A DNA stretch of 64,000 bases from Gordonia sp. PDNC005 (GTDB lineage Bacteria > Actinomycetota > Actinomycetes > Mycobacteriales > Mycobacteriaceae). Position numbers and translations under genes: made by a program. Below are positions 1 to 9,270 of this stretch, one piece after another. The stretch covers positions 3,100,001 to 3,164,000 of the forward strand of contig NZ_CP070351.1 of the NCBI RefSeq assembly GCF_016919385.1, given 5' to 3'. Each line of letters starts with the position of its first letter. Position 1 is the first letter of the stretch. A model generated the notes under the pieces. It was not told the DNA's origin and made no database searches. It saw nothing but the letters and a program-made list of their open reading frames with translations.

Positions 1-404
1 CCGAACATCTCCGAGCTCGACGCCTGGTAGTACCGGCATTCGATACCCGCCTGGCGGACGGCTTCGAGGAGCCGGATCGATCCCATCCCGGTCGTGTCGC
101 CCGTGTGCTCGGGTTCGTCGAAGCTGACTCGCACATGCGATTGGGCCGCCAGGTTGTACACCTCGTCCGGGTCGATCTTCGAGATCAACGTGACCAGTCG
201 GGCCCCGTCGCTCAGGTCCCCGTAGTGCAGGAACAGCCTGGCGTCAGGGTCGTGTGGGTCCCGGTAGAGGTGGTCGATTCGGCCGGTGTTGAAGGTCGAC
301 GCCCGACGGGTCAGGCCGTGAACCTCGTAGCCTTTCGCGAGCAGGAGCTCGGCGAGGTATGAGCCGTCCTGTCCGGTGATTCCGGTGATCAGTGCCTTCT
401 TCAT
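1..404 (-). CDS. gmd: GDP-mannose 4,6-dehydratase, N-terminal part (cut by window edge)
   Basis: Only the first ~134 codons are present; the gene runs off the left edge. The protein begins [19 protein letters not shown], which holds the GxxGxxG dinucleotide-binding loop of short-chain dehydrogenases, and continues with the family's [12 protein letters not shown] and NLAAQSHV segments. Gmd converts GDP-mannose to GDP-4-keto-6-deoxymannose, the precursor of GDP-fucose, GDP-rhamnose and related sugars for surface glycans. The ATG at 404 is chosen because it sits directly before the Rossmann strand. A polyprenyl-phosphate sugar transferase lies upstream on the same strand (34 bp gap), which fits an envelope polysaccharide or glycolipid locus extending beyond the window. 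Confidence 0.93.
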   Translation of the reverse strand, partial: MKKALITGITGQDGSYLAELLLAKGYEVHGLTRRASTFNTGRIDHLYRDPHDPDARLFLHYGDLSDGARLVTLISKIDPDEVYNLAAQSHVRVSFDEPEHTGDTTGMGSIRLLEAVRQAGIECRYYQASSSEMF

Positions 405-437
405 GACGGCCTTTCGGTTCGGTAGCGGGGCAGGACA

Positions 438-1949
438 TCAGTACGCACCGTCCTTGGAGAGCACCGCGTGTGCGGTGCGGCGGAGAATGATCAGATCACC
501 GGTCAGTGACCAGTTCTCTACATACGACAGGTCGAGTTGCGCCGATTCCTCCCACGAGAGGTCGCTGCGTCCTGACACCTGCCACAGTCCTGTGATGCCG
601 GGCCGGACGAGCTGACGCCGGACCACCATGCGGTTGTACGTCTGGACTTCGTCGCGCAGCGGCGGGCGTGGCCCGACGAGGCTCATCGTCCCGCTCATCA
701 CGTTGAAGAGCTGGGGAAGCTCATCGAGGCTGTGTCGCCGCAGAAAGCGCCCTACGCGGGTCACCCGCGGATCGTCGTGGATCTTGAACAGGACACCGTT
801 GCCGTCGTCGTGTTGAGCGAGGTCGGCGACCATCCTGTCGGCGCCGTCGACCATCGTCCGGAACTTCCACATGTAGAACGGAACGTTCTTCGCCCCGATC
901 CGCTCACCGAGATAGAACACCGGACCACGGCTGTCGAGTTTGATCGCGATCGCGCACACCACCATGACCGGCGCGAAGACAACGATCGCGCACAGGCTGA
1001 CAGCTTTGTCGAAGGCGACCTTCATGATCCGATTCGCGGCGTGGTGCCGCGGGCGGTCGACGTGCAGGAGAGGCAGTCCGGGTTCGATGCGGACGGTGAT
1101 CCGGGGGCCCGCGACACCGGCGAGGCCGGGTGCGACCAGCAGGTCGATTCCCTGGTCGTCGAGTTCCCACATCAGATCGTGCAGCGCGTCGTGCCCGAGC
1201 ACCTCTGCATCAGTGACGGCAGCGACCGCCGCTCCGGTCTCGGCGAGCGCGGAGTGCACGTCGGAGTAACCGGCGTACACGCTGATTCCCGCGTCGACGA
1301 GTTGTCGATCACTGCGAATGCGCAACGCGGCCTCGGCCGACGGCACACACACTCCGACCACCGTGTACCCGAGCGCAGCATTGTCGAGGAGCCTGCGAGC
1401 AAGAGCCGCCGCCGTCGTCGCATCGCCGATCACGAGCACAGCCTGGAGGTACCGTCCACGCGACCGCCCGCGGGCCACACGACGACGCCAGAGCCACCGC
1501 GACACCAGGAGCATCAAGGTTCCGAGCGGAAAGACGACGGCGAGATATCCGCGAGCGACGGACAGGTTCAATGCGAGGTCGACGATGGCGAGGGCCCCGA
1601 ACAGGCAGAAACTCGCGGAGATCACGCGGTTGTACTCAGTCGCACCGCTGCACAGCACCCGCCGGTCCCTCGCCTGGGCGAGTCCGAGCGCCACCGTCCA
1701 CCCGAAGACCAGACCGACCTCCCGCCACACCATCGGAGTTCCGAGAAGCCCCGCGGGCGCCGTCAGATCGGCATCGGCTCCGAAACGGACGAGATGTCCC
1801 GCCGCCACCGCTGCCGCGACGACGACGAAGTCGGAGAACCGGAGCCGACGGCTCAAGATGTCGAGCCACGGATGCGACCGTGCGATCCGGTGAACGACGG
1901 GATCGCGCGTTGTGCCCCATCCGATCTCCGCGTCGTACGGAACGCTCAT
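438..1949 (-). CDS. Polyprenyl-phosphate glycosyl-1-phosphate transferase (exopolysaccharide type)
   Basis: A 503-residue membrane protein. The N-terminal ~150 residues hold several hydrophobic helices, then a Rossmann-like CoA-binding-type domain ([18 protein letters not shown]), and from about residue 310 a bacterial sugar transferase domain with [23 protein letters not shown] and RPGITGLWQ. Such enzymes move a sugar-1-phosphate from a nucleotide sugar to undecaprenyl or decaprenyl phosphate, the first membrane step of polysaccharide assembly. An upstream extension to 2117 is open, but the ATG at 1949 ([10 protein letters not shown]) precedes the first recognisable family sequence; the extension is Arg/Ser-rich and looks non-coding. 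It is followed by gmd. The sugar donor cannot be told from sequence. Confidence 0.88.
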   Translation of the reverse strand: MSVPYDAEIGWGTTRDPVVHRIARSHPWLDILSRRLRFSDFVVVAAAVAAGHLVRFGADADLTAPAGLLGTPMVWREVGLVFGWTVALGLAQARDRRVLCSGATEYNRVISASFCLFGALAIVDLALNLSVARGYLAVVFPLGTLMLLVSRWLWRRRVARGRSRGRYLQAVLVIGDATTAAALARRLLDNAALGYTVVGVCVPSAEAALRIRSDRQLVDAGISVYAGYSDVHSALAETGAAVAAVTDAEVLGHDALHDLMWELDDQGIDLLVAPGLAGVAGPRITVRIEPGLPLLHVDRPRHHAANRIMKVAFDKAVSLCAIVVFAPVMVVCAIAIKLDSRGPVFYLGERIGAKNVPFYMWKFRTMVDGADRMVADLAQHDDGNGVLFKIHDDPRVTRVGRFLRRHSLDELPQLFNVMSGTMSLVGPRPPLRDEVQTYNRMVVRRQLVRPGITGLWQVSGRSDLSWEESAQLDLSYVENWSLTGDLIILRRTAHAVLSKDGAY

Positions 1950-2354
1950 GTGTCGTCTGCTCCCACTCCGAGACGCGTCTCGGCTTCCGGCGCAAGGACT
2001 CGTGGCCTTGCAGTCAGAAGATGGATCGAGAGAGACACAGATCACGTTACGTACGGTCACGCCTCGGGTCGTCGGCAACCTCCTGGCATAAATCGGACGC
2101 TTTCGACATCCGCGCACCCCACGAGCTGGGGCGCCGTTGGTAATCGACTCTTCAAAAGGGCAGGGTGAACGGTCGACAGCCGCTTTCGCAGGTCAGAGGG
2201 AGAATTTGGTCGTTCGCTTCACTTCTTGATCACGGGCCGACGTTCAATTCACACGTTCAGACGACAGGTCTCGTGGGGGCGTAGCGACCCGCTGGTTCAC
2301 GCCGCCGCGGCACGAATCGGCGGCCTGAACCGTGACGCCCGGTAGCGTCGCACC
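1950..2354. other. Intergenic region between divergent genes
   Basis: About 400 bp separate the divergent sugar transferase and F420-type oxidoreductase genes. Both promoters should be here. I see no RNA gene, strong hairpin or repeat, and the overlapping open frames have no recognisable protein. Confidence 0.5.
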
Positions 2355-3377
2355 ATGTTCGTCGACACGACAATCACGTGCCCGCTGTCGGAGATGGGCG
2401 CATCCGCGGCCGAGGCGGAGAAGTCCGGATACGACGCCGTCTGGACGTTCGAAGGCGCACACGACCCATTTCTTCCCCTCCTGTTGGCCGCGGAACACAC
2501 CGACCGGGTGACGCTCGGGACGTCGATCGCGGTTGCGTTCGGCCGAAATCCACTGCTGCTGGCGACACTCGGATGGGATCTCCAGGCGTACTCGCAGGGT
2601 CGCTTCGTACTCGGTCTCGGCACCCAGATCCGACCGCACATCACCCGTCGATACTCGATGCCGTGGAGCCGACCGGCCGACCGGATGCTCGACATGGTGA
2701 CCGCGGTTCGCGCCGTCTGGGACGCGTGGGCCACCGGTGGACGGCTTGACCATCGCGGGGACTTCTACGAGCACACGCTGATGCCGCCGCTGTTTCGGCC
2801 CAACCCGTCCGAGGTCGACGGTTTCGGTCCACCGCCGGTGTGGCTGGCAGGCGTCGGGCCTCGGATGACCCGCGTCGCGGGCGAGGTGGCGGACGGTTTC
2901 CTCTCCCATCCACTGTGCACGCCGGAATTCCTGCGCGACACCACTCTGCCGTCGTTGGCGCATGGCGCAGCGTTGTCGGGCCGGGAACGCACGGCCGTCC
3001 ACCATTCGGCGATGGTGATCATCGGCCACACGGATCACGACATGGCGGCAGCTCGGTCAGCCGTCCGGACGCAGATCGCCTTCTACGGCTCGACGCCCGC
3101 GTATCAGCCGATACTCGCATCGGTCGGGTTCTCCGACCTGCACCCGACGCTGCACACGATGTCGAAGTCGGGTGACTGGCAGGCCATGGGTCGACAGATC
3201 CCGGACGACCTCGTCGATTCGATCGCCGTCACCGTCGACGATCCACGAGACGGCGCGACGGAGCTGCTCCGACGATACGGCCCGTACGTCGACCGTCTCG
3301 GCTTCAACACCCCGTATTCAGCCGACACGAACCTGCTCTCTCGGCTCGCCGCCGAAGTCCGCGGCCCCTCCGCCTGA
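2355..3377 (+). CDS. LLM-class F420-dependent oxidoreductase, TIGR03617-like
   Basis: A 340-residue luciferase-like monooxygenase-fold protein. It shows the family's early strand (MFVDTTITCPLSEMG), the middle segment TLGTSIAVAFGRNPLLLATLGWDLQAYSQGRFVLGLGTQ and the later PPVWLAGVGPRMTRVAGEVADGF. These are the F420-binding barrel landmarks of actinobacterial luciferase-like enzymes. Members transfer hydride to or from small organic substrates using coenzyme F420; the substrate here is unknown. The ATG at 2355 gives the expected N-terminus. It converges with the ABC transporter operon, with only 56 bp between the stop codons. A 6-bp hairpin at 3414-3427 lies in that gap, without an obvious U-tract. 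Confidence 0.85.
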   Translation: MFVDTTITCPLSEMGASAAEAEKSGYDAVWTFEGAHDPFLPLLLAAEHTDRVTLGTSIAVAFGRNPLLLATLGWDLQAYSQGRFVLGLGTQIRPHITRRYSMPWSRPADRMLDMVTAVRAVWDAWATGGRLDHRGDFYEHTLMPPLFRPNPSEVDGFGPPPVWLAGVGPRMTRVAGEVADGFLSHPLCTPEFLRDTTLPSLAHGAALSGRERTAVHHSAMVIIGHTDHDMAAARSAVRTQIAFYGSTPAYQPILASVGFSDLHPTLHTMSKSGDWQAMGRQIPDDLVDSIAVTVDDPRDGATELLRRYGPYVDRLGFNTPYSADTNLLSRLAAEVRGPSA

Positions 3378-3433
3378 TCACTGGCCCGCTGAACAGGAGG
3401 AATAGCCACTCTGCGAGCATGTGCTCGTTGCGA

Positions 3434-4171
3434 TCAGCCGCCGAGGTACGCCTTCTCGAGGCGGCCCGGATCTGCTGCCAACAACGTCGCGGGCTCGTCG
3501 ATGACGATGTCGCCGTGCACGAGGACAAGCGCTCGGTCGACCACGTCGAGCGCTAGCCGAACGTGCTGCTCGACGAGGATCACCGCGGTGCGGTCCGACG
3601 CCGCGACCTCACGCAGCACCGGGAGAATCGATTCGACGATCACGGGTGCCAGCCCCATGCTCAACTCATCGATCAACAGGACGTTCGGCCGCTGCAGGAG
3701 CGCGCGGGAGATCGCGAGCATCTGCTGTTCGCCGCCCGAGAGCTGCCCGGCTTTCACTTTCAGCCGCTTCTCGAGCGCCGGGAACCGGTTCACGGTCTGT
3801 GCCAGGCCCGCGGCCACGCTCCGCCTGTTCGACACCAGTCCGCCGATGGTTCTTTGCGGAATCGCGAGCGCGAGATTCTGCTCGGTGGTGAGGTTCTTGA
3901 AGAGTGCACGATCGTCGGGGACCAGGACCATTCCGGCCCGCACGGCGCGCCTCGCATCTCCCGACTTCACCGAAGCCCCGTTGACCGACACCGCCCCGCC
4001 GACCCGCGGCACCAGACCCGCAAGTGTCTCCAAGAGAGTCGTCTTACCGGCGCCGTTGGGCCCCAGGAGCGCAACCACCTGACCTTCGTCGATCGTCAGG
4101 TCGACACCCCGTACGCACGGGTTGTCCTGGAAGTACCCGCAGTCGAGGTTGTCGCACGCCAACACTGTCAT
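3434..4171 (-). CDS. Branched-chain amino acid-type ABC transporter ATPase, LivF-like
   Basis: A 245-residue ABC ATPase. Walker A is GPNGAGKTT near residue 38, the signature is LSGGEQQ, Walker B is VLLIDELSMGLAP, and the switch histidine lies in VEQHV. The LIDELSMGLAP form is typical of LivF ATPases of branched-chain amino acid/HAAT-family importers. It is the last gene of a three-gene operon (substrate-binding lipoprotein, fused permease-permease-ATPase, LivF). The ATG at 4171 overlaps the upstream TGA (ATGA), which supports translational coupling and this start; the open frame further upstream has no family match. The transported compound may be an amino acid, amide, urea or aromatic acid. 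Confidence 0.9.
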   Translation of the reverse strand: MTVLACDNLDCGYFQDNPCVRGVDLTIDEGQVVALLGPNGAGKTTLLETLAGLVPRVGGAVSVNGASVKSGDARRAVRAGMVLVPDDRALFKNLTTEQNLALAIPQRTIGGLVSNRRSVAAGLAQTVNRFPALEKRLKVKAGQLSGGEQQMLAISRALLQRPNVLLIDELSMGLAPVIVESILPVLREVAASDRTAVILVEQHVRLALDVVDRALVLVHGDIVIDEPATLLAADPGRLEKAYLGG

Positions 4172-6885
4172 CACTGAGCCTCCTGGTCGGCACCGGCGGG
4201 GGCGCCCAGATATGCCTGCACCACACGCTCGTCGTTGCGGATCTCGTCCGGCGTTCCGGACGCGATCACCTGGCCGAGGTCGAGCACGATGATCCGATCG
4301 CACAGTGACAGAACGAGGTCCATGTCGTGGTCGATCAGCAGCATCGATCCTCCGTTCGCCCGGACCGCCGACAGTCGTTCACCGAGCCAACGACTCTCCG
4401 AGCTGTCCAGCCCGGCGGCCGGCTCATCGAGCAGCGCAACACGCGGAGAGGCGACGAGCACACGCGCGACAGACACGAGTTGTCGTTGTCCTTGAGACAG
4501 ATCTGCGGCCGGGCGATCTGCGAGGTCGGTGATCTCGAGGAGCGCCAACGTTCGCGCGATGGCGGCGTCCGTGCCGTTCCTGGGCGCCGCGACGAGCACG
4601 TTCTCCGCGACGGACAGTTCGTCGTACAGTTCGATGTCCTGAAACGTCCTGCCGAGCCCGGCCCGTCCGCGGCGATGCGGCACCATCCCGGACAACTCGG
4701 TCCCGTCGAGCGTGACTGAGCCCGTCGATGCGGCGAATCCGCTGATCGCGTCGACGAGTGTCGTCTTGCCCGCCCCGTTCGGTCCGATCAATCCGACGAT
4801 CTCGCCTTGTCGAACGTCGAACGAGACTGCGTCGACGGCTTGGACCGGGCCGTAACTGACTCCGACGTCGGTCACGGTGAGGAGTATCTCTCCGACGCCG
4901 CGCACATCCGGCGACGGGTCCAGTTCTGCCGCGGGAATCGTTGTGCGTCGTACCGTCACGAGTTGCTTCGGCAACGGAATCCGCTGGAACGCACCCGCGA
5001 TGCCGTCGGGGTTGAAGATCACCGTGACGACGAGCAGTGCTCCACTGATCAGCATGTAGTAGTCGCCGATGGAAAGGTAGGTGTCGACAAGGTAAAAGAC
5101 GAGCCCGCCCGGCGCGAGGAACCCTGCGAGGATTCCTCCACTCAACGACGTGACACCTGCGATGTACACAAGCGCGAAGAAACCGATGCTCGTGAACACG
5201 GAGTACGTACTCGCAGCTGCAAGCGTCTGCTGGTAAGCGATCATCGCGCCGCCGAGACCGACGATGAACGACGAGATCGCGAACGCCATCAGCTTGGTCG
5301 CACCGACGTTGATCCCGCTGGCGGCGGCGGACCGTTCGTTGGCTCGCACCGCCAGCATCGCGGATCCGAGTCTGCTCCTACGAAGCAGCGCAACACCGAC
5401 GGCCACCATCACCAAGACGACCAGGCACAACACACTGAAGCCCATCCGGGGTCGGTCCTCGCCCACACCCATCCCGAGGTCGATGCCGAACAGAGATGCA
5501 GGAGTGACCGGAGCGCCTACCATTCCGCCGTTGAGCGCCGGATTGCGGAACCAGAACGCTTCGAGGAACACCGCCAAGGCGAGTGTCGCCACCATCAACG
5601 GCAGCCCCCGCACGCGAAGCGCGGGCAGGCCGACGACGACACCGATGACGGCCGCCACGAGCGCAGCGAGGATGGGCGCTACCGGGAACGGGACGCCGAG
5701 GTCGTCGGTGAACCAGCTGAGTGAGAACGCGCTCGCGCCCGCGAGGGTCAGCTGCGCCAGAGAAACCTGCCCGGCGTACCCAGTCACGACCACCTGGGAG
5801 ATCGCGACGACGGCGAAGGTCATCGATGCCACCAGGGCCAGACGCACACTTCCTTCGGTGAAGAGCAGGGCGATCAGCATGACGGCGCCGCCGACGACGG
5901 CGGGCAGCAGAATCCGGTTGGGGCGAGGGGCACGGCCGAGGTCGCTGCGAATCACCGCGCCGCGACCCGGCATCGGCTGGCCCCGAACCAAGAGGAACAC
6001 CACGATGAGCAACAGCGGAACAGCTTCTGCGACACCGGCATCCGGAATCGCGTCAACAGTGACCTGCAGGTAGGCGGCTTCGGATGAGAGCATGCCGATC
6101 GCCAATCCGGCACCGACGGTGACGGCGACGCTGGTGAAGTTCCCGACAAGTGCGGCGGCGAGAGCTGGAACGATGAACATCGTGTACGCAATCGGGCTGA
6201 GCGGCACGATCGGGGAGATCACCACACCGCCGACGGCCGCCGTCACCGACGACAGTCCCCAGTTGGTGACGGCGATCCGATCCGGGGAGAGTCCGGTGAC
6301 GAGCGCACCCTTCTCGGACTCGGCCGCCGCTTCCGTCGCGATGCCGAAGCGCGTGTACTTCAGGACCAGGCCCGACACAACCGCCAGCCCGACGATGACG
6401 GCGGTCAGCCACATCCGATCGGTCGGCACCACGGCATCGCCGATCGAGAACGTCCCTTCGGGGAAGATCGGCTTCACCGACGGCGCACTCTCGCCGACCT
6501 GAATGTTCAACAACGATTGCAGGACCAGCATGATGCCGATCGACGCGACTGCCTTCGCGAGAACCGGCGCATTCCTCATCGGCCGGAAGACCGCCAAGTA
6601 GAGGAGCACCCCGAGGAGTCCTGCGAGGAGCACCGCCACGATGAACGCCGGAGCGACACCCCATTTGTCTCCGACGTCGACTGTCGGCTCCAGACCCGGG
6701 ACGGGAACGAGCAGTTCTCCCTTCCGCAGAAACGCGTACGTGTATGCGGCGTACAGGGCGACGGCTCCGGTCGCGAAGTTCACGACTCCGGAACTCTTGA
6801 AGGTCATCACCAGGGCGAGACCCAGTGCCGCGTAGACGGCGCCGTTGCCGAGTCCGAGGACGAAGTTGGCGAGATGAGATGTCAT
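4171..6885 (-). CDS. Fused LivH-LivM-LivG: two permease domains and an ATPase in one chain
   Basis: A 904-residue protein combining three normally separate subunits. Residues 1 to ~320 are a LivH permease (NGAVYAALGLALVM, ASIGIMLVLQSLL). About 325-650 is a LivM permease (VVTGYAGQVSLAQ, GLPALRVRGLPLMVATLAL, NGGMVGAP, AFAISSFIVGLGGAM). About 670-904 is a LivG ATPase (Walker A GPNGAGKTT, signature LSQGQRQ instead of LSGGQ, Walker B VALLDEPAAGLD, LIDHDMDLV). The start is the ATG at 6885, preceded by AGGGAG; a GTG at 6897 lies in frame but has no ribosome-binding sequence. A strong hairpin precedes it and livF overlaps its end. LivM-LivG fusions are common in actinobacteria; a full HMG fusion is less usual. 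Confidence 0.9.
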   Translation of the reverse strand: MTSHLANFVLGLGNGAVYAALGLALVMTFKSSGVVNFATGAVALYAAYTYAFLRKGELLVPVPGLEPTVDVGDKWGVAPAFIVAVLLAGLLGVLLYLAVFRPMRNAPVLAKAVASIGIMLVLQSLLNIQVGESAPSVKPIFPEGTFSIGDAVVPTDRMWLTAVIVGLAVVSGLVLKYTRFGIATEAAAESEKGALVTGLSPDRIAVTNWGLSSVTAAVGGVVISPIVPLSPIAYTMFIVPALAAALVGNFTSVAVTVGAGLAIGMLSSEAAYLQVTVDAIPDAGVAEAVPLLLIVVFLLVRGQPMPGRGAVIRSDLGRAPRPNRILLPAVVGGAVMLIALLFTEGSVRLALVASMTFAVVAISQVVVTGYAGQVSLAQLTLAGASAFSLSWFTDDLGVPFPVAPILAALVAAVIGVVVGLPALRVRGLPLMVATLALAVFLEAFWFRNPALNGGMVGAPVTPASLFGIDLGMGVGEDRPRMGFSVLCLVVLVMVAVGVALLRRSRLGSAMLAVRANERSAAASGINVGATKLMAFAISSFIVGLGGAMIAYQQTLAAASTYSVFTSIGFFALVYIAGVTSLSGGILAGFLAPGGLVFYLVDTYLSIGDYYMLISGALLVVTVIFNPDGIAGAFQRIPLPKQLVTVRRTTIPAAELDPSPDVRGVGEILLTVTDVGVSYGPVQAVDAVSFDVRQGEIVGLIGPNGAGKTTLVDAISGFAASTGSVTLDGTELSGMVPHRRGRAGLGRTFQDIELYDELSVAENVLVAAPRNGTDAAIARTLALLEITDLADRPAADLSQGQRQLVSVARVLVASPRVALLDEPAAGLDSSESRWLGERLSAVRANGGSMLLIDHDMDLVLSLCDRIIVLDLGQVIASGTPDEIRNDERVVQAYLGAPAGADQEAQ

Positions 6886-6902
6886 GGGCTCCCTCACATG
6901 AG

Positions 6903-6932
6903 TCCGGGGGCCGCATCCCTGCGGCCCCCGGA
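6903..6932 (-). promoter_or_regulatory. Intercistronic hairpin after the binding-protein gene
   Basis: A perfect 11-bp GC stem (6904-6914 CCGGGGGCCGC with 6921-6931 GCGGCCCCCGG) has a 6-nt loop, plus a closing T-A pair. It lies in the 58-bp gap between the stop of the substrate-binding protein and the start of the fused permease. There is no U-tract, so full termination is unlikely. In analogous operons such hairpins protect the upstream binding-protein mRNA or partly terminate, giving excess binding protein over transporter. Confidence 0.7.
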
Positions 6933-6943
6933 GTTCACGATGC

Positions 6944-8188
6944 TTACTTGTTCTCTACGACGGTGTTCTCGAAGGCCATGGCGGCCCCGATGTCACTCAC
7001 GAGGATCGACTTTCCGCACAGGGTCGGCATCTGCGGAACCTGCTTGCCGTCACACGTGAAGGTCAGGCCGGGTGCCGCCGGAACCGGGAGATCCTTGGCG
7101 CCCTTCAGAATGCCGTGGATCTGCTCGGCCGTGACCGGGCCCGCGGGGAGGGCCTTGCCCGCCTCGGCGATCGACATGATTGGCTGGTAGCCGAGATACG
7201 CGAGTCCGCGGATATCGGTCGAGGGCGAATACTTCGCGAGCACACTGCGGAACAGGTTGACTGTCGGATCGTCGGTCAACGGATTCACTGTTGTGAACGC
7301 GACCGAACCCTCGATCGCCTCTTCGCCCGTCGCATCCGTGACATTGGTGTCGAGGCAGCTGGTGATCAGGTACTTCTTGGTGTCGGGTGCCACGGTCTCG
7401 AGGGCCTTGATCGCAGTGATGCACTGCTTGGCGTCCCCGAGGATCGACACGGCGTCCGGCTTGTCGGCCAGGCCTGCGGTGATGACGGGCACCACGTCGG
7501 CCGTGGACGTGGGGACGGTGACGACCTTGAACTCGACGCCGACCTGCTTGAAGATCATGCCGCCGAGCTTGCCGATCGACGCCGCTGCGTCGCCGGTGTC
7601 ACCGATGATCACCGTCACCTTCTTATATTTGTTCTTGGCCGCATGCGCGGCCTGCCCTGCGAGCACTGCGTAGCCGCCGCCGGAGAGCATGTACGCGCCG
7701 GGCAGACCGTATTCGATCGCCGACACGGGCGCCTGCGAGATGTAGGGGATCTTCGCTCCCGCGATGATCGGTCCGATGACGGCGCCCATCGAACTGAACG
7801 GGCTGATCACCGCAGCGACCTTCTTCTCGACCATCTCGTTTGCACAGGCGGTCGCCGACGCCGCTTCCTCGTGTTGCTTGCAGACCACGAGGTCGATCTT
7901 GTGGCCGTTGATGCCGCCCGCGTTGTCGTTCAGGTATCGAACGGCGGCCTCGGCAGCCTCACGCGGCGCCGGAGCAGACACCGGCCCGCCTTCCGAGCTG
8001 ATGACACCGATCTTGATCGCCTCGCCGGTCGCCGCCTTCTCGGTCAGCTCAATAGTCGGTCCGCTGCTCGCTGCACTGTTGTCGGAGTCGGACGAGCACG
8101 CGGTGAGTCCGCCAGCGACAAGCGCGCCGACGGCGGTGATGACGGCCGCGGATCGGAGCGTTCGCCGGAATGTGCGTGATGAGTTCAA
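6944..8188 (-). CDS. Branched-chain amino acid-type ABC substrate-binding lipoprotein
   Basis: About 414 residues. The N-terminus has Arg-rich residues, a hydrophobic segment and a lipobox (GGLTAC), so it is exported and lipid-anchored. The mature part is a periplasmic-binding-protein type I fold of the LivK family (IKIGVISSEGGPVSAPAPREAAEAAVRYLN, INGHKIDLVVC, SPFSSMGAVIGPI). It should capture the ligand for the downstream LivHMG/LivF transporter. I choose the TTG at 8188 because AAGGGG lies 6 nt upstream; a TTG at 8203 is in frame but lacks such a site. Expression is probably set by the promoter in 8189-8594 and by the hairpin behind the gene. The ligand is not predictable from sequence. Confidence 0.88.
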   Translation of the reverse strand: MNSSRTFRRTLRSAAVITAVGALVAGGLTACSSDSDNSAASSGPTIELTEKAATGEAIKIGVISSEGGPVSAPAPREAAEAAVRYLNDNAGGINGHKIDLVVCKQHEEAASATACANEMVEKKVAAVISPFSSMGAVIGPIIAGAKIPYISQAPVSAIEYGLPGAYMLSGGGYAVLAGQAAHAAKNKYKKVTVIIGDTGDAAASIGKLGGMIFKQVGVEFKVVTVPTSTADVVPVITAGLADKPDAVSILGDAKQCITAIKALETVAPDTKKYLITSCLDTNVTDATGEEAIEGSVAFTTVNPLTDDPTVNLFRSVLAKYSPSTDIRGLAYLGYQPIMSIAEAGKALPAGPVTAEQIHGILKGAKDLPVPAAPGLTFTCDGKQVPQMPTLCGKSILVSDIGAAMAFENTVVENK

Positions 8189-8307
8189 AACGAGCCCCTT
8201 CAAAGGTGGGAGGTCGACCTGAGCCGCGAGGGATCTCGCGGTTCGCCGAAGCCGCCTGGAGGCTGCGAGCGACGCGCCCTCCGTTCGACTTAGAGACGGA
8301 CAGTATC

Positions 8308-8321
8308 GTGATGCCCATCAC
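8308..8321. promoter_or_regulatory. Operator-like inverted repeat in divergent intergenic region
   Basis: GTGATG-CC-CATCAC is a perfect 6-bp inverted repeat. It sits in the ~405-bp region (8189-8594) between the ABC operon (minus) and a hypothetical gene (plus), about 120 bp upstream of the transporter start. It could bind a dimeric repressor or activator of the transporter. No regulator gene is adjacent. Nothing else in this intergenic stretch stands out. Confidence 0.35.
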
Positions 8322-8594
8322 ATTCTCGAGGTATGGGGATATTGACGGGAGTATCCGACCTGTCTGGCACAAATCCGTCGCTCGGTCGGACTGCACGGCA
8401 GACGCGATTGCTCTCCCGACCTGGTCGATCGGCGTGCCTTGACGCCCTGACGCCGGTCGGACGAACGCCGTACCCTTCGAATCCGGCGGCACAGTTCCGA
8501 CCTGCGCTAGGACGTGTTGAGACGGCCTCCGCCTCTGTCGGCTGAATGACAAGGTCGGCACCCTCTCAACACCGCGCACAGTTACTGTCGGCAC

Positions 8595-9245
8595 ATGAGC
8601 TACGACCTCTGGTTGATTCCGGCCGACGAGTGCACGTCCCCGTCGGCCGCATTGGTGTACGGCGAGACGGTCATCGCGACTACCGGTGGTGATGCCACGC
8701 CGCTCGCGGCGCGGCTGGCGGGGGTGATCAATGCGGCGGACGACGTCCTCGACGGCGACGGCGTCCTGTCGGTCAAGCCCATCAGCGCGCAGCGCGACTG
8801 CGTGTTCGTGCCGTCCCCCTACTCACTCGTCGAGGAGGCCAGGGCACTAGTTCTCCCACTCGCGTTCGCGGCGGGTTTTGTGGTGTGCGATCCGCAGAAC
8901 GGGGTTGTTCTCGATCCCCGGACGTCGATCCCGGCAGCTGTCACGGCGAATGGGGACAGCAGGTATCCGGTGGTCAGTCCCGACCTCGTCGACCACGTCG
9001 TGTCGCGTCTCGATGTGGACGACTTCTTCATCGTCGAGACCGCCACGAACGTCTACGTGCAGACTCAGCGTCTGGGTCGTGGCGCGTTTGCGCTCGAGTA
9101 CCGGGCGGGGTCGGCCGATGAACACTACGGAACCGAGGTCGCGTCGTCGGAGCAGGTCGCCGCCGCGATCCACGGATGGATTGCAGGCGACGACTCCGCC
9201 TACCGCGAATTGTCGTGGGAGAAGCTCGACCTCAGCTTTCCCTGA
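8595..9245 (+). CDS. Hypothetical protein, 216 aa
   Basis: I do not recognise the family. The protein begins MSYDLWLIPADECTSPSAAL, has no signal peptide or transmembrane helix, is acidic and probably soluble. A short hydrophobic strand (LPLAFAAGFVVCDPQNGVVLDP) is in the middle and a conserved-looking HGWIAGDDSAYRELSWEKLDL is at the C-terminus. The opening MSYDLxL is shared by small uncharacterised proteins found in many bacteria. Codon use matches its neighbours, which supports it being real. The ATG at 8595 gives the most plausible start. It stands alone between the ABC operon and a convergent quinone oxidoreductase gene. Confidence 0.7.
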   Translation: MSYDLWLIPADECTSPSAALVYGETVIATTGGDATPLAARLAGVINAADDVLDGDGVLSVKPISAQRDCVFVPSPYSLVEEARALVLPLAFAAGFVVCDPQNGVVLDPRTSIPAAVTANGDSRYPVVSPDLVDHVVSRLDVDDFFIVETATNVYVQTQRLGRGAFALEYRAGSADEHYGTEVASSEQVAAAIHGWIAGDDSAYRELSWEKLDLSFP

Positions 9246-9270
9246 CCTGGTTTGGAGAAGACACGATCGA

